This document shows, piece after piece, positions 42,511-50,697 of a DNA stretch of 50,697 bases (position 1 is its first letter; each line of letters begins with the position of its first letter). Both the position numbers and the translations under genes were made by a program. This DNA comes from Lachnospiraceae bacterium (GTDB lineage Bacteria > Bacillota > Clostridia > Lachnospirales > Lachnospiraceae). Below the pieces are notes generated by a model. It saw nothing but the letters and a program-made list of their open reading frames with translations, had not been told where the DNA came from and made no database searches. The DNA lies in NCBI GenBank assembly GCA_910574285.1, contig CAJTAL010000030.1, positions 1 to 50,697 on the forward strand. Direction: 5' to 3'.

Positions 42511-43284
42511 TTATATATTCACAAACGGATGACACACCGGCGCCGTAATGATCTGAACACCCTCCAGCTTCTTCCCAAGATAATCCTTCATATCCTCTAC
42601 AAAGATATGCTCAAGTCCATAATGTCCTGCATCGATCACAGCCATTCCCTGTGCCGCGGCGTCAATCCCTTCATGATGTCCGATATCTCCGGTAATCAGC
42701 ACATCCGCCTGCTTCTTTAACGCCTCGCCGATCACACTCTTACCGGAACCGGGACATATGGCAATCCTCTCTACCGTACGATCCGGATTACCGAACACTC
42801 TCACCGACTCCAAATGAAATGCACGCTTCACATCTTCGCAGCACTGTTTTAATGAAACCGCTTTCTCAAGCTGACCGATCCGCCCGATTCCCTCTTGTGC
42901 TTCACATGTCACCTCCAGCGCCTCCGGCTGCTTTAAGCCTATCATACTTCCGGATAAAGCCGCCATCCCCAGCACATCATAATTCGTATGCATCGCATAA
43001 TATGAGATATCCCGGCGAATCAATCCAAGAATACGCCTTCCGATAAAATCCTGATTGGTAATCCGCTTCATACCGCTGAATATCAGCGGATGATGCGTAA
43101 CCAGCATATCTGCCCCCTGCCGCGCCGCCGCATGTATCACTTCGTCCGATGCATCCAGCGCTATGTATATACATCTGACTTCCTTATCATCCCTTCCTGC
43201 AAGCAGTCCCACGTTATCCCAGTCTAACGCATATTCCTTCGGAAATCTCTGTTCTATAATATCTGTTACTTCTCTGCATAACAT
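42511..43284 (-). CDS. Nif3-like dinuclear metal centre protein
   Basis: This 257-residue protein belongs to the GTP cyclohydrolase I type 2/Nif3 family. Metal ligands are in DMLVTHHPLIFSG (His-His) and ITGDIGHHEG, with the terminal HYGLEHIF. The biochemical role is uncertain. It follows trmK in a conserved order (trmK-nif3), which is common in Firmicutes. Confidence 0.9.
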   Translation of the reverse strand: MLCREVTDIIEQRFPKEYALDWDNVGLLAGRDDKEVRCIYIALDASDEVIHAAARQGADMLVTHHPLIFSGMKRITNQDFIGRRILGLIRRDISYYAMHTNYDVLGMAALSGSMIGLKQPEALEVTCEAQEGIGRIGQLEKAVSLKQCCEDVKRAFHLESVRVFGNPDRTVERIAICPGSGKSVIGEALKKQADVLITGDIGHHEGIDAAAQGMAVIDAGHYGLEHIFVEDMKDYLGKKLEGVQIITAPVCHPFVNI

Positions 43285-43331
43285 AATAATATTCCGCCTT
43301 CTTCTATATAATGATTATATTGTGCCAGTAA

Positions 43332-44057
43332 TTATAATGATGCACCGGAATTAATACAGTAGCAGCCCAACGCCCGGCTGATAATCATCATCTCCCGCCT
43401 GATCTCTTCTCTGCGCTGCAATGCGCTCTCGCTGCCGACATGATGGTTAAGCTGTCTGAATATTCCTTCCCGAATCTCAAGTTCTCTGTGAAGAAATCTT
43501 TCCAACACAGGGTGTCTCTTCTCCAGAAGACATTTCCCGAAGATATATTCCCAATCCGTATACTGCGGCGGCTCGCCTCGGACTGCCCGGACTGCCCGCA
43601 TCATGGGATAGAATTTTCCCTCTTCTTCCACCATATCTTCCTCAATGATATCCATATGATGATCTAAAAGATATTTCCGCACTCTCCAGACTTCTGACTG
43701 AGGCTGCAGCACGCATGCCTTGAGCGTATCTACGATCTCTTTTCCTTCTTCCAGAATCCGAATGATCAGGCCGCCTCCCATGCCTGCCGCAATCATCGTA
43801 TCCACTTCCCCAGGTTTAAGTGCGCTAAGCCCGTCCGACATCCTTGTCTCAATCTTCTCCTTAAGCCCATGCCCTACAATATGCATCCTGGCACGCTCAA
43901 GGGGGCCTCCGTTAACATCCAGCGCGATCGCCTTAACCGCGATCTGCTGTTCTATCAGGTAGATCGGTATGTATCCATGGTCGGTTCCCACATCTGCAAC
44001 AGAGGCGCCCTCTGTCACAAGACCTGCAACCGCATAAAGTCTTTTTGATAGTTCCAT
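43332..44057 (-). CDS. trmK: tRNA (adenine22-N1)-methyltransferase
   Basis: A 241-residue class I SAM-dependent methyltransferase. The SAM motif is SVADVGTDHGYIPIYL, followed by ALDVNGGPLERA and the catalytic-region AAGMGGGLIIRIL. The C-terminal half is the helical domain typical of TrmK. It methylates N1 of A22 in tRNA. It lies 13 bases after rpoD. Confidence 0.9.
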   Translation of the reverse strand: MELSKRLYAVAGLVTEGASVADVGTDHGYIPIYLIEQQIAVKAIALDVNGGPLERARMHIVGHGLKEKIETRMSDGLSALKPGEVDTMIAAGMGGGLIIRILEEGKEIVDTLKACVLQPQSEVWRVRKYLLDHHMDIIEEDMVEEEGKFYPMMRAVRAVRGEPPQYTDWEYIFGKCLLEKRHPVLERFLHRELEIREGIFRQLNHHVGSESALQRREEIRREMMIISRALGCYCINSGASL

Positions 44058-44070
44058 AGGCGCCTCTTTC

Positions 44071-45186
44071 TTAATCCAGATAATCTCTTAATTTTCTGCT
44101 CCGGCTTGGGTGACGGAGTTTCCTCAGCGCTTTCGCCTCAATCTGGCGGATACGCTCCCTGGTAACATCGAATTCCTTCCCGACCTCCTCGAGTGTGCGC
44201 GCGCGTCCGTCGTTCATACCGAACCGTAATCTTAATACCTTCTGTTCCCTCTCTGTCAGCGTATCAAGAACCTCATCCAACTGTTCTTTCAGAAGAGTCT
44301 GAGCCGCCGCCTCCGCAGGCACCGGAACATTATCATCCTGGATAAAATCTCCCAGATGGCTGTCCTCTTCCTCACCGATCGGCGTCTCCAGAGAAACCGG
44401 CTCCTGTGAAATCTTAAGGATCTCCCGTACACGCTCCACAGGCATGTCCAATTCTTCCGCGATCTCTTCCGGCGTAGGTTCACGCCCCAGCTCCTGCAAT
44501 AACTGTCTGGACACACGGATTAACTTGTTAATCGTCTCTACCATATGAACAGGGATACGGATCGTCCTGGCCTGATCCGCGATAGCCCTCGTGATGGCCT
44601 GGCGTATCCACCAGGTCGCATAGGTACTGAACTTGAAACCTTTTTGATAGTCGAACTTCTCCACTGCCTTAATAAGACCCAGATTCCCTTCCTGGATAAG
44701 GTCCAGGAACAGCATTCCGCGCCCCACATAACGCTTCGCAATACTGACAACCAGACGCAGATTCGCTTCTGCAAGACGCTTCTTGGCGTCCTCATCGCCA
44801 TCCGCCATCCGCCTTGCCAGATCTACCTCTTCATCCGCAGTCAAAAGCGGCACTTTTCCGATCTCTTTCAGATACATACGCACCGGATCTTCGATACTGA
44901 TCCCGTCCGGAACGGACAGGTCTATCTTCTCCATATCCACATCGTCTTCATCTGAGATCAGAAGATCAACGTCATCCAGACCATCGTCATCATCCCCACT
45001 GATGCGCAGCACGTCAATATTGTGCGTCTCCAGATATTCGAATACCTTCTCCATCTGATCCGGCTCAAGCTCCATATCTGAAAAGAAATCGTTAATTTCC
45101 TGTACTTCCAGTATGCTTTTCTTCTTTTTTCCCAGAGAGACCAGTTCCTTTAATTTCTCTTCAAATTTCACTATGTTTTCTTCCAT
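44071..45186 (-). CDS. rpoD: RNA polymerase primary sigma factor
   Basis: This 371-residue sigma-70 is the housekeeping factor (SigA). Region 1.2 to 2 contains [16 protein letters not shown], region 2.4 [16 protein letters not shown], region 3 and region 4.2 [19 protein letters not shown]. It has an acidic stretch of Asp in the N-terminal part, as is usual. Its length and order after dnaG match Firmicutes. Confidence 0.96.
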   Translation of the reverse strand: MEENIVKFEEKLKELVSLGKKKKSILEVQEINDFFSDMELEPDQMEKVFEYLETHNIDVLRISGDDDDGLDDVDLLISDEDDVDMEKIDLSVPDGISIEDPVRMYLKEIGKVPLLTADEEVDLARRMADGDEDAKKRLAEANLRLVVSIAKRYVGRGMLFLDLIQEGNLGLIKAVEKFDYQKGFKFSTYATWWIRQAITRAIADQARTIRIPVHMVETINKLIRVSRQLLQELGREPTPEEIAEELDMPVERVREILKISQEPVSLETPIGEEEDSHLGDFIQDDNVPVPAEAAAQTLLKEQLDEVLDTLTEREQKVLRLRFGMNDGRARTLEEVGKEFDVTRERIRQIEAKALRKLRHPSRSRKLRDYLD

Positions 45187-45219
45187 ATAGTGTCCATCCT
45201 CTCATCGCTTGCTTATATT

Positions 45220-47001
45220 TTATCCTTTATTAATAGAAATATGCAGTTTTTGAAGGTCCTTAAGCTCCCTTTTTGCATTCATCAGTAACTGAAGACCCTT
45301 CATATCCATAGGATCCAGGCTTTTTACGGCTTCGTCGATACTGTGATTCTTTACTCGGATCAAAGTCTCCTTCAGCGCCTTCTCCTGCTCTCCCTGTGTC
45401 GTAAGCTCCCTGATCTTCGTATGAAAAAGGCTTGCAACTTCCCGATGTTCTTCTTCATCTGTAAAATGATTCATAATCTTTGCCGGATTTACTTGTCCCT
45501 CTGCATACTGCTCATAGAGCAGAGCCGCGACCGTTCTGTATAAATCCCCGGAAAAATCTGCCGGAGTTATATACTGCCCGATCTGCCGGAAGACTTCCTC
45601 ATCCTCTATCAGCCATGTCAACAGTATCTTCTGAGACTTCTGCATCCCGTCTTCTTTCTCCTTCGCATGAACATCTGCCGTCTTCGGTCTCTTGGCCGGC
45701 TGTGCCTGCCCCGTCTGGACGGCAACCCTGCTCACCAGTTTCCGCAGATCTTCATATCCCACGTGATACGCTGACGCCACCGCTTCTATGTAATTATTAC
45801 GCTCAATCTCTTCATCGAACTCCGTAAGCCTCCTTGCCGCCTCCCTCATAAAATCCGTCTTGCCCTCCGGAGCGTTCAGATCATAACTACGTTCCAGCAC
45901 CTCCAGGCTGAACATAAATCCGTTTCTTGCCTTTTGAATCCTTTCTTCAAAAGCGTCTGCTCCAAGATTCTTGATAAATTCATCCGGATCTTTATAAGGA
46001 TCCATGCGGATTACCTTCGCAGTAATCCCTACGTCTTTCAATATCGGCACCGCGCGGAGAGCCGCCTTCGTCCCCGCCTCGTCGCTGTCATATGTCAGAT
46101 AGACTTCTCTTACATATCGTTTGATTAATGAAGCATGTCCCGGCGTCAGCGCTGTTCCCAGCGATGCCACCGCATTCGTAAATCCTGCCTGATGCAGCGA
46201 GATGACATCCATATATCCTTCACACAGCAGAAAATAAGGTCTCTTCGAACTGCGTGCTCTGTGAAGACCATACAGATTCCGGCTCTTATCGAATATCATC
46301 GTCTCCGGAGAATTTAAGTACTTCGGCTTCCCGTCTCCCATGACACGGCCCCCGAAACCGATCACACGGCTGTTTGCATCCATGATAGGAAACATGACAC
46401 GGTTCCAGAACTTATCATAAGCGCCCTGCCGTTCATCCACACTGATCAGCCCGGCCTTCGAGATCATATCGGCGGAATAACCTTTGCCTCTTAGATATTG
46501 ATACAGATCATCACTGTACTTATTAGAATATCCCAGGCCAAAAGCCTTGATCGTATCGCCGCTTAATTCCCTGTTCTTCAGATAGGCAAGAGCCTGAGAA
46601 CCCCTCTCGCTCTTCAACTGAGCATAATAATACCGGGCCGCCGCCTTATTAATCTCTAAGAGAATTGCTTTTGTATCCGCCCTCTCCCTTGCTTCTTTGG
46701 AATATTCCTGCTGAGGAAGTTCTACTCCGGCACGGTCTGCCAGAAACTTTAACGCTTCAAAGAATGAATAATTCTCATATTCCATTAAAAATGTAAACAC
46801 ATTGCCGCCCGCACCGCATCCAAAGCAGTAATACATCTGCTTTAATCTGCTGACAGAAAAGGAAGGTGATTTCTCATTATGAAACGGACAAAGCCCGAAA
46901 TAGTCCCTCCCTTTCTTCTGCAGTTTCACATATCCGGATATCACATCTACGATATCATTTTTAGATCTTACTTCTTCAATTACTTCATCGGAATAATACA
47001 T
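45220..47001 (-). CDS. dnaG: DNA primase
   Basis: This 593-residue primase makes RNA primers for replication. The zinc ribbon uses C38, H41, C59 and C62 in CPFHNEKSPSFS and CFGCGAGG. The TOPRIM core has LLCEGYMDVISL and YDSDEAG. The C-terminal 140 residues are the DnaB-interacting domain. It lies 33 bases before rpoD, the common dnaG-rpoD pair. Confidence 0.96.
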   Translation of the reverse strand: MYYSDEVIEEVRSKNDIVDVISGYVKLQKKGRDYFGLCPFHNEKSPSFSVSRLKQMYYCFGCGAGGNVFTFLMEYENYSFFEALKFLADRAGVELPQQEYSKEARERADTKAILLEINKAAARYYYAQLKSERGSQALAYLKNRELSGDTIKAFGLGYSNKYSDDLYQYLRGKGYSADMISKAGLISVDERQGAYDKFWNRVMFPIMDANSRVIGFGGRVMGDGKPKYLNSPETMIFDKSRNLYGLHRARSSKRPYFLLCEGYMDVISLHQAGFTNAVASLGTALTPGHASLIKRYVREVYLTYDSDEAGTKAALRAVPILKDVGITAKVIRMDPYKDPDEFIKNLGADAFEERIQKARNGFMFSLEVLERSYDLNAPEGKTDFMREAARRLTEFDEEIERNNYIEAVASAYHVGYEDLRKLVSRVAVQTGQAQPAKRPKTADVHAKEKEDGMQKSQKILLTWLIEDEEVFRQIGQYITPADFSGDLYRTVAALLYEQYAEGQVNPAKIMNHFTDEEEHREVASLFHTKIRELTTQGEQEKALKETLIRVKNHSIDEAVKSLDPMDMKGLQLLMNAKRELKDLQKLHISINKG

Positions 47002-47060
47002 AATCTACACCCTCATATATAATATTCGACAAAAGTATTTGATTTCCTTTAAAATTTCCA

Positions 47061-48086
47061 CTAATTTTTCCATGATTCCGGAATAAAATATTCTTCAAAC
47101 TTCTTGACCGCATAAGTATCCGTCATCCCTGCTATGTAATCACACACAATCTGCTCCCTGCATGCCTCGCCTCCCTCCATCACCTTGAGAAACTGCTCGG
47201 GCAGGAGCTCCAGATGCCGGATGTAGTATTCATACAGCCTGGTGACCATATGGATTGCTTTCTCTTCTTCTCTCTTCGCAGCCGAATTCATATAAACATT
47301 CTCATACATAAACTTCCGAAGTCCCATCGTCGCCGCCATAACCTCCGGCGACATCTGTATCTCCGGTTTATCCATACTATGAATGATCACATCATGAACC
47401 ATCGTATCCAGACGTATCCTGGTGGACGTCCCCAGTATCTTCCTGTATTCACAGGGAATATCTTCTTCTTTTAATATATTTCCCCGGACTGCATCGTCTA
47501 TATCGTGGTTTATATACGCAATCTTATCCGACAGACGCACGATCTCACCTTCTAACGTATGCGGCGTACAACTGAACTTATGGTTTCGGATCCCATCCCG
47601 CACTTCCCATGTAAGATTAAGACCCTCTCCCTGCTTCTCCAGGCATTCCACTACACGTACACTCTGGTCATTATGCCGAAATCCCAACGGACAGACTTTA
47701 TTCAGTGCATATTCTCCCGCATGCCCGAATGGCGTATGCCCCAGATCATGCCCCAGGGCAATCGCCTCCACCAGATCTTCATTCAGCCTGAGGGCTTTTG
47801 CGATCGTTCTGGCATTCTGCGATACTTCCAGCGTATGTGTAAGCCTGGTTCTGTAATGATCGCCCTTCGGCAGCAGGAATACCTGCGTCTTCTGCTTAAG
47901 CCGCCGGAAAGCTTTGCAGTGGAGGATCCTGTCCCGGTCCCGCTGGAATACCGGACGGATATCACATTCCTCCTCCGGCTTTTCCCTTCCTGCGGAATCA
48001 CGGCTTCGCATGGCATACTTGCTTAAATATTCTTCCTCCTGAAGCTCCATCTGCTCTCTGATCGTCATCTTCTCGTTCCCAAACAT
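47061..48086 (-). CDS. dgt: Deoxyguanosinetriphosphate triphosphohydrolase
   Basis: This 341-residue HD-domain enzyme hydrolyses dGTP to deoxyguanosine and triphosphate. Metal residues lie in RTRLTHTLEVSQ and ALGHDLGHTPFGHAGE. It helps keep dNTP pools balanced. It is followed after 59 bases by dnaG. Confidence 0.93.
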   Translation of the reverse strand: MFGNEKMTIREQMELQEEEYLSKYAMRSRDSAGREKPEEECDIRPVFQRDRDRILHCKAFRRLKQKTQVFLLPKGDHYRTRLTHTLEVSQNARTIAKALRLNEDLVEAIALGHDLGHTPFGHAGEYALNKVCPLGFRHNDQSVRVVECLEKQGEGLNLTWEVRDGIRNHKFSCTPHTLEGEIVRLSDKIAYINHDIDDAVRGNILKEEDIPCEYRKILGTSTRIRLDTMVHDVIIHSMDKPEIQMSPEVMAATMGLRKFMYENVYMNSAAKREEEKAIHMVTRLYEYYIRHLELLPEQFLKVMEGGEACREQIVCDYIAGMTDTYAVKKFEEYFIPESWKN

Positions 48087-48106
48087 ATCCTTACCTCAGC
48101 CAAAGA

Positions 48107-49618
48107 TCATCGAAGCCTCTCCTCAATCGCTTCTACTACACTCTCTAACACCTTAATCCTCGCATAGTACTTGCAGTTGCCTTCCACTACAATCCAGGGC
48201 GCATTCGGCGTAGAAGTCCGAATCAGCATCTCATTGACCGCCTCTTCGTACTGATCCCATTTCTCCCTGTTCCGCCAGTCTTCATCCGTAATCTTCCACT
48301 GCTTCTCCGGATTCTCCTGCCGCGCTTTGAACCGCCTTGCCTGCTCATCCTTATCAATCTGCATCCAGAACTTTAAGACGATCGCTCCCGCATCCGTCAG
48401 ATCCTTCTCCATGGCGTTGATCTCCTTGTATGCTCTCTGCCATTCCTGCTTCGAACAAAATCCCTCGATCCGTTCCACCATGACTCTTCCGTACCAGGTT
48501 CTGTCAAAGATCGTCACATGCCCTGCTTTCGGCATATCTGTCCAGAATCTCCAGAGGTAATGATGCGCTTTCTCAATATCATTCGGCGACGCGGTAGGAT
48601 GCACCACATATCCCCGGGGATCCATCTTCTCTGTAAGGCGTTTAATCGCGCCGCCTTTACCGCCCGCGTCCCATCCTTCGAACCCTAACACTACCGGGAT
48701 CCGCCTGCGGTAAAGTTCTCCGTGAAGCTTTTCCATCTTCTTCTGTAACTTTTCCAGACGCTTCTTATACTCTTCCTTCGTGTATGTAAGGCTTAGATCT
48801 GCCTTTCCCAGGACGGACTCCTTCTCTACTCCCGTCCATACATTCGTATATTCTTCTTCCTCGTCTTTCCTGAGGTTCACTTCTTCTTTCTTCCTGTTCT
48901 GCTTCCTTACTTCTTCTACCTTCTCCGCCAGCGTCTGAACCACGATCGCATAGATCTTTGCCGTAGCAAACCTTCTGTCCACTGCCTCCACGATATTCCA
49001 CGGCGCATACTCTGTATCCGTGCGGGTCAGCATATCCTCATTGACTTTCTGGTACTTGTCAAATGATTTGTTGCGCTTCAGGTCGCCTTCACTCACTCGC
49101 CATGCCGTCTCGTCAGAACTCAATAATTTATCAAAACGCTTCTTCTGCTCCTTCTTATCTATCGCAAGAAATATCTTGATGATCACCATACCGTCCGACG
49201 TCAGCTGCTCTTCGAAAGAACAGATCGAACGATACGCGTCCGCCAGTTCGCTTTTCTTCGTCTTCTTGTCAAACCGGTCGATCAGCACCTTACGGTACCA
49301 ACTGCTGTCATAGATCGCAATCCGTCCTTTTTGCGGCATCTTCGTCCAGAACCTCCACATAAACGGATGCATCTTCTCTTCTTCCGTCTCGTTCTTGACC
49401 GCATACACTTCGAATCCTCTCGGATCAAGAGCTTTTATAAGCTCACTGATCTGCACGCCCTTCCCGGACGCTCCGTATCCTTCCAACGCGATCATAACAG
49501 GTATCCCTAACTCTCTGCATTCTCTTTGAAGTTTGCCAAGTCTCGTCTCTAACTTAGCAATCTTCTCCTTGTATTCAGTTTTGCCCAGTGATTTTGTTAA
49601 GTCAAGTTTCTCTAACAT
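48107..49618 (-). CDS. pap: Two-domain PPK2 polyphosphate:AMP phosphotransferase
   Basis: This 503-residue protein has two tandem PPK2 domains. The first has Walker A EGYGASGKG and a DSSWYRK lid. The second has EGWDAGGKGGAIKR and DRTWYGRVMVER. Two-domain PPK2 (class II) enzymes make ADP from AMP and polyphosphate. The linker (residues ~235-275) is rich in Glu, Lys and Arg. It lies 20 bases before dgt and probably shares transcription with it. Confidence 0.9.
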   Translation of the reverse strand: MLEKLDLTKSLGKTEYKEKIAKLETRLGKLQRECRELGIPVMIALEGYGASGKGVQISELIKALDPRGFEVYAVKNETEEEKMHPFMWRFWTKMPQKGRIAIYDSSWYRKVLIDRFDKKTKKSELADAYRSICSFEEQLTSDGMVIIKIFLAIDKKEQKKRFDKLLSSDETAWRVSEGDLKRNKSFDKYQKVNEDMLTRTDTEYAPWNIVEAVDRRFATAKIYAIVVQTLAEKVEEVRKQNRKKEEVNLRKDEEEEYTNVWTGVEKESVLGKADLSLTYTKEEYKKRLEKLQKKMEKLHGELYRRRIPVVLGFEGWDAGGKGGAIKRLTEKMDPRGYVVHPTASPNDIEKAHHYLWRFWTDMPKAGHVTIFDRTWYGRVMVERIEGFCSKQEWQRAYKEINAMEKDLTDAGAIVLKFWMQIDKDEQARRFKARQENPEKQWKITDEDWRNREKWDQYEEAVNEMLIRTSTPNAPWIVVEGNCKYYARIKVLESVVEAIEERLR

Positions 49619-50057
49619 AATCTCCTCCTTGATTCATGCAAAATTTGTCCTGTCTTATTAGATTTTTTGATTTTGATTCTATTATACACCATATTGACCA
49701 TATATATTGAATATTTTTTCAAAATTTCTCAATTATAATCTAATATAATATAATCTTATCTTTTGATTCCTATTCATACCAACTCTGGCGTACGCAGATT
49801 GTGCAGCCGGAAAAGCAGACGGCTGGCAAGTAAGCAGTAATGAATGACTAAATATATGTTGCCAAAACAACATAGCAGACTTATGATAAAAGAAAGAATG
49901 TCATAACTTCTCGGAATCTCAATGAATGAGATTCTAACCAAAGATTGACAACTGAATATCGTGCAGGAAAAGAAATTAGAGAAAAATGGACATAAACTTT
50001 GGACATAGCGGGTACTATGCCTTGAAAAATCTTATGGAATCGCTTAATATATCATTA
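49619..50057. other. Gene-free stretch before the transposase
   Basis: The first 120 bases (49640-49760) are strongly AT-rich and contain the promoter region of pap. A hairpin CAGCCG/CGGCTG lies at 49804-49809 and 49820-49825. The sequence TAAGCAGTAATGAATGA (49831-49847) also occurs inverted at 28052-28068. Nothing that encodes a protein is seen. The stretch from about 49780 may be the non-coding end of the insertion sequence, but no terminal inverted repeat was identified. Confidence 0.4.
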
Positions 50058-50697
50058 TTAGGCGGCTAAACCTAAGAATGATTTTTGAAATGCCTCGACA
50101 GAGGGCATTTCCCAGGCATCAAGGTGTTGGAGCATTATGATGCCGTAGAGGCGGCAGTACCACATCTTCGTAGAGCGGTGCCTGCCGTCTTCTAATTTAT
50201 AGTCCTCTTTCTCGCGCTTGTTGGAGCGTTCCACGGAAGTTCTTCTATCATATTCCGTTTCCCATGCTTTAGAGTCCCTTGGCGGTATGTTAAATAACCT
50301 TGGATTGTCATCGGTAAAGATGTGTACGGTTCTTCCATATTTCGCCGGTGAACAAGGGTGTTCACAGAAGCAGCCACGTTTCCGGTTTGACTTCGGGCAC
50401 CGGTATTTTGCCCGGTGTTTGGCAGCTTCATATCCATCTTTATGCATACGTAAGCCCAACTTACAGACAGATACACCATCATCATCAATTGTAAAATCGT
50501 CCTTATAGGTAAAATGCCCGGTATGACCGGGATTGAGGTCGATAAACGGTGTGATATCTTCCCGTCTGCAGTATTCATAAACAGCGTAAGCGTCATGTGC
50601 AGAATCCAGAAGGAGCTTTTCAATCTGGAATTCCGGAAGATACGCTTTCATGGTGAAAAAGGAATGCAGGAAGGAAAGCATATCATGCCGGGAGGCC
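50058..50697 (-). CDS. Transposase, DDE type, C-terminal part (partial)
   Basis: About 213 residues of the catalytic domain of a DDE-type transposase, open through the right edge of the window. DSAHDAYAVYEYCRR is the second-Asp region. RRTSVERSNKREKEDYKLED contains the probable catalytic Glu. The Cys-rich insert CFCEHPCSP lies between. The gene stops at 50058. The 5' end is missing. It may belong to an IS1182/ISNCY-type group, but the family was not established. Confidence 0.75.
   Translation of the reverse strand, partial: ASRHDMLSFLHSFFTMKAYLPEFQIEKLLLDSAHDAYAVYEYCRREDITPFIDLNPGHTGHFTYKDDFTIDDDGVSVCKLGLRMHKDGYEAAKHRAKYRCPKSNRKRGCFCEHPCSPAKYGRTVHIFTDDNPRLFNIPPRDSKAWETEYDRRTSVERSNKREKEDYKLEDGRHRSTKMWYCRLYGIIMLQHLDAWEMPSVEAFQKSFLGLAA

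Noticed and set aside
28052-49847. 17-base match TAAGCAGTAATGAATGA at 49831-49847 and inverted at 28052-28068
   Set aside because: The match is short and low in complexity and could occur by chance in a 50 kb window. Flanks do not match.
1-50697. CRISPR arrays, rRNA and tRNA genes
   Set aside because: No regularly spaced repeats of CRISPR type, no Cas genes and no tRNA or rRNA sequence was recognised by eye.

Overview
The window looks like a chromosomal contig of a low-to-moderate GC Gram-positive anaerobe, most likely a gut Lachnospiraceae (Clostridium cluster XIVa). The evidence is the conserved block nucleoside kinase - Nif3-like - trmK - rpoD - dnaG - dgt, strong AGGAGG-type ribosome binding sites, sigma-A promoters with 17-base spacers, a QueT transporter, and GHKL/LytTR signalling pairs. 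The unusual length, with transposase sequence at both ends, suggests that the assembly stops in insertion sequences. The taxon is inferred from gene content only.

Layout: 1-0.6 kb is an IS remnant with its end repeats. 0.6-6.1 kb holds an agr-like LytTR regulator, a sensor kinase split by a frameshift in a 7-A run, and three uncharacterised genes. A promoter with two 9-base LytTR-type direct repeats lies before those three genes. 6.3-7.4 kb is a decayed DUF134 gene and a two-gene iron-sulfur operon with CRP/FNR-like palindromes. 7.4-12.6 kb has a hydrolase, a DUF5131 protein, a GNAT gene broken by a nonsense codon, and an ABC exporter. 12.6-24.2 kb is a carbohydrate region: a glycosyltransferase, then an operon yesL - CE2-like esterase - broken SGNH esterase - phosphoglucomutase - GH1 beta-glucosidase - mannose-6-P isomerase/ROK kinase fusion, and a LacI regulator whose probable operator is found at both the operon and its own promoter. 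24.6-28.0 kb is a sulfur assimilation operon (metY-cysK-Rrf2 regulator) plus a Crp/Fnr regulator. 28.1-28.8 kb is queT behind a probable preQ1-type riboswitch.

28.8-38.3 kb is the most interesting part. It holds a phosphorelay operon (stand-alone receiver; 7TM-type hybrid kinase with HPt; hybrid kinase fused to a complete DegV fatty-acid-binding domain). Beyond a terminator follow a V4R ligand-binding protein, a GGDEF protein, diaminopropionate ammonia-lyase and a DUF1648 membrane protein. None of the phosphorelay proteins has a DNA-binding domain. The DegV domain sits where an output domain would be, so a link between phosphorelay signalling and lipid or fatty-acid status is a reasonable hypothesis.

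38.7-40.8 kb is a second LytTR/GHKL pair on the plus strand. 40.8-49.6 kb is core housekeeping on the minus strand, ending with a two-domain PPK2-type polyphosphate kinase. The last 0.6 kb is the C-terminal part of a DDE transposase cut by the window edge.

Several genes are broken: sensor kinase, GNAT, SGNH esterase, DUF134, two small ORFs and an ABC-linked membrane protein. Three of these breaks lie in or next to short A/T homopolymer runs in the first 6.1 kb, so sequencing error must be excluded before calling them real.
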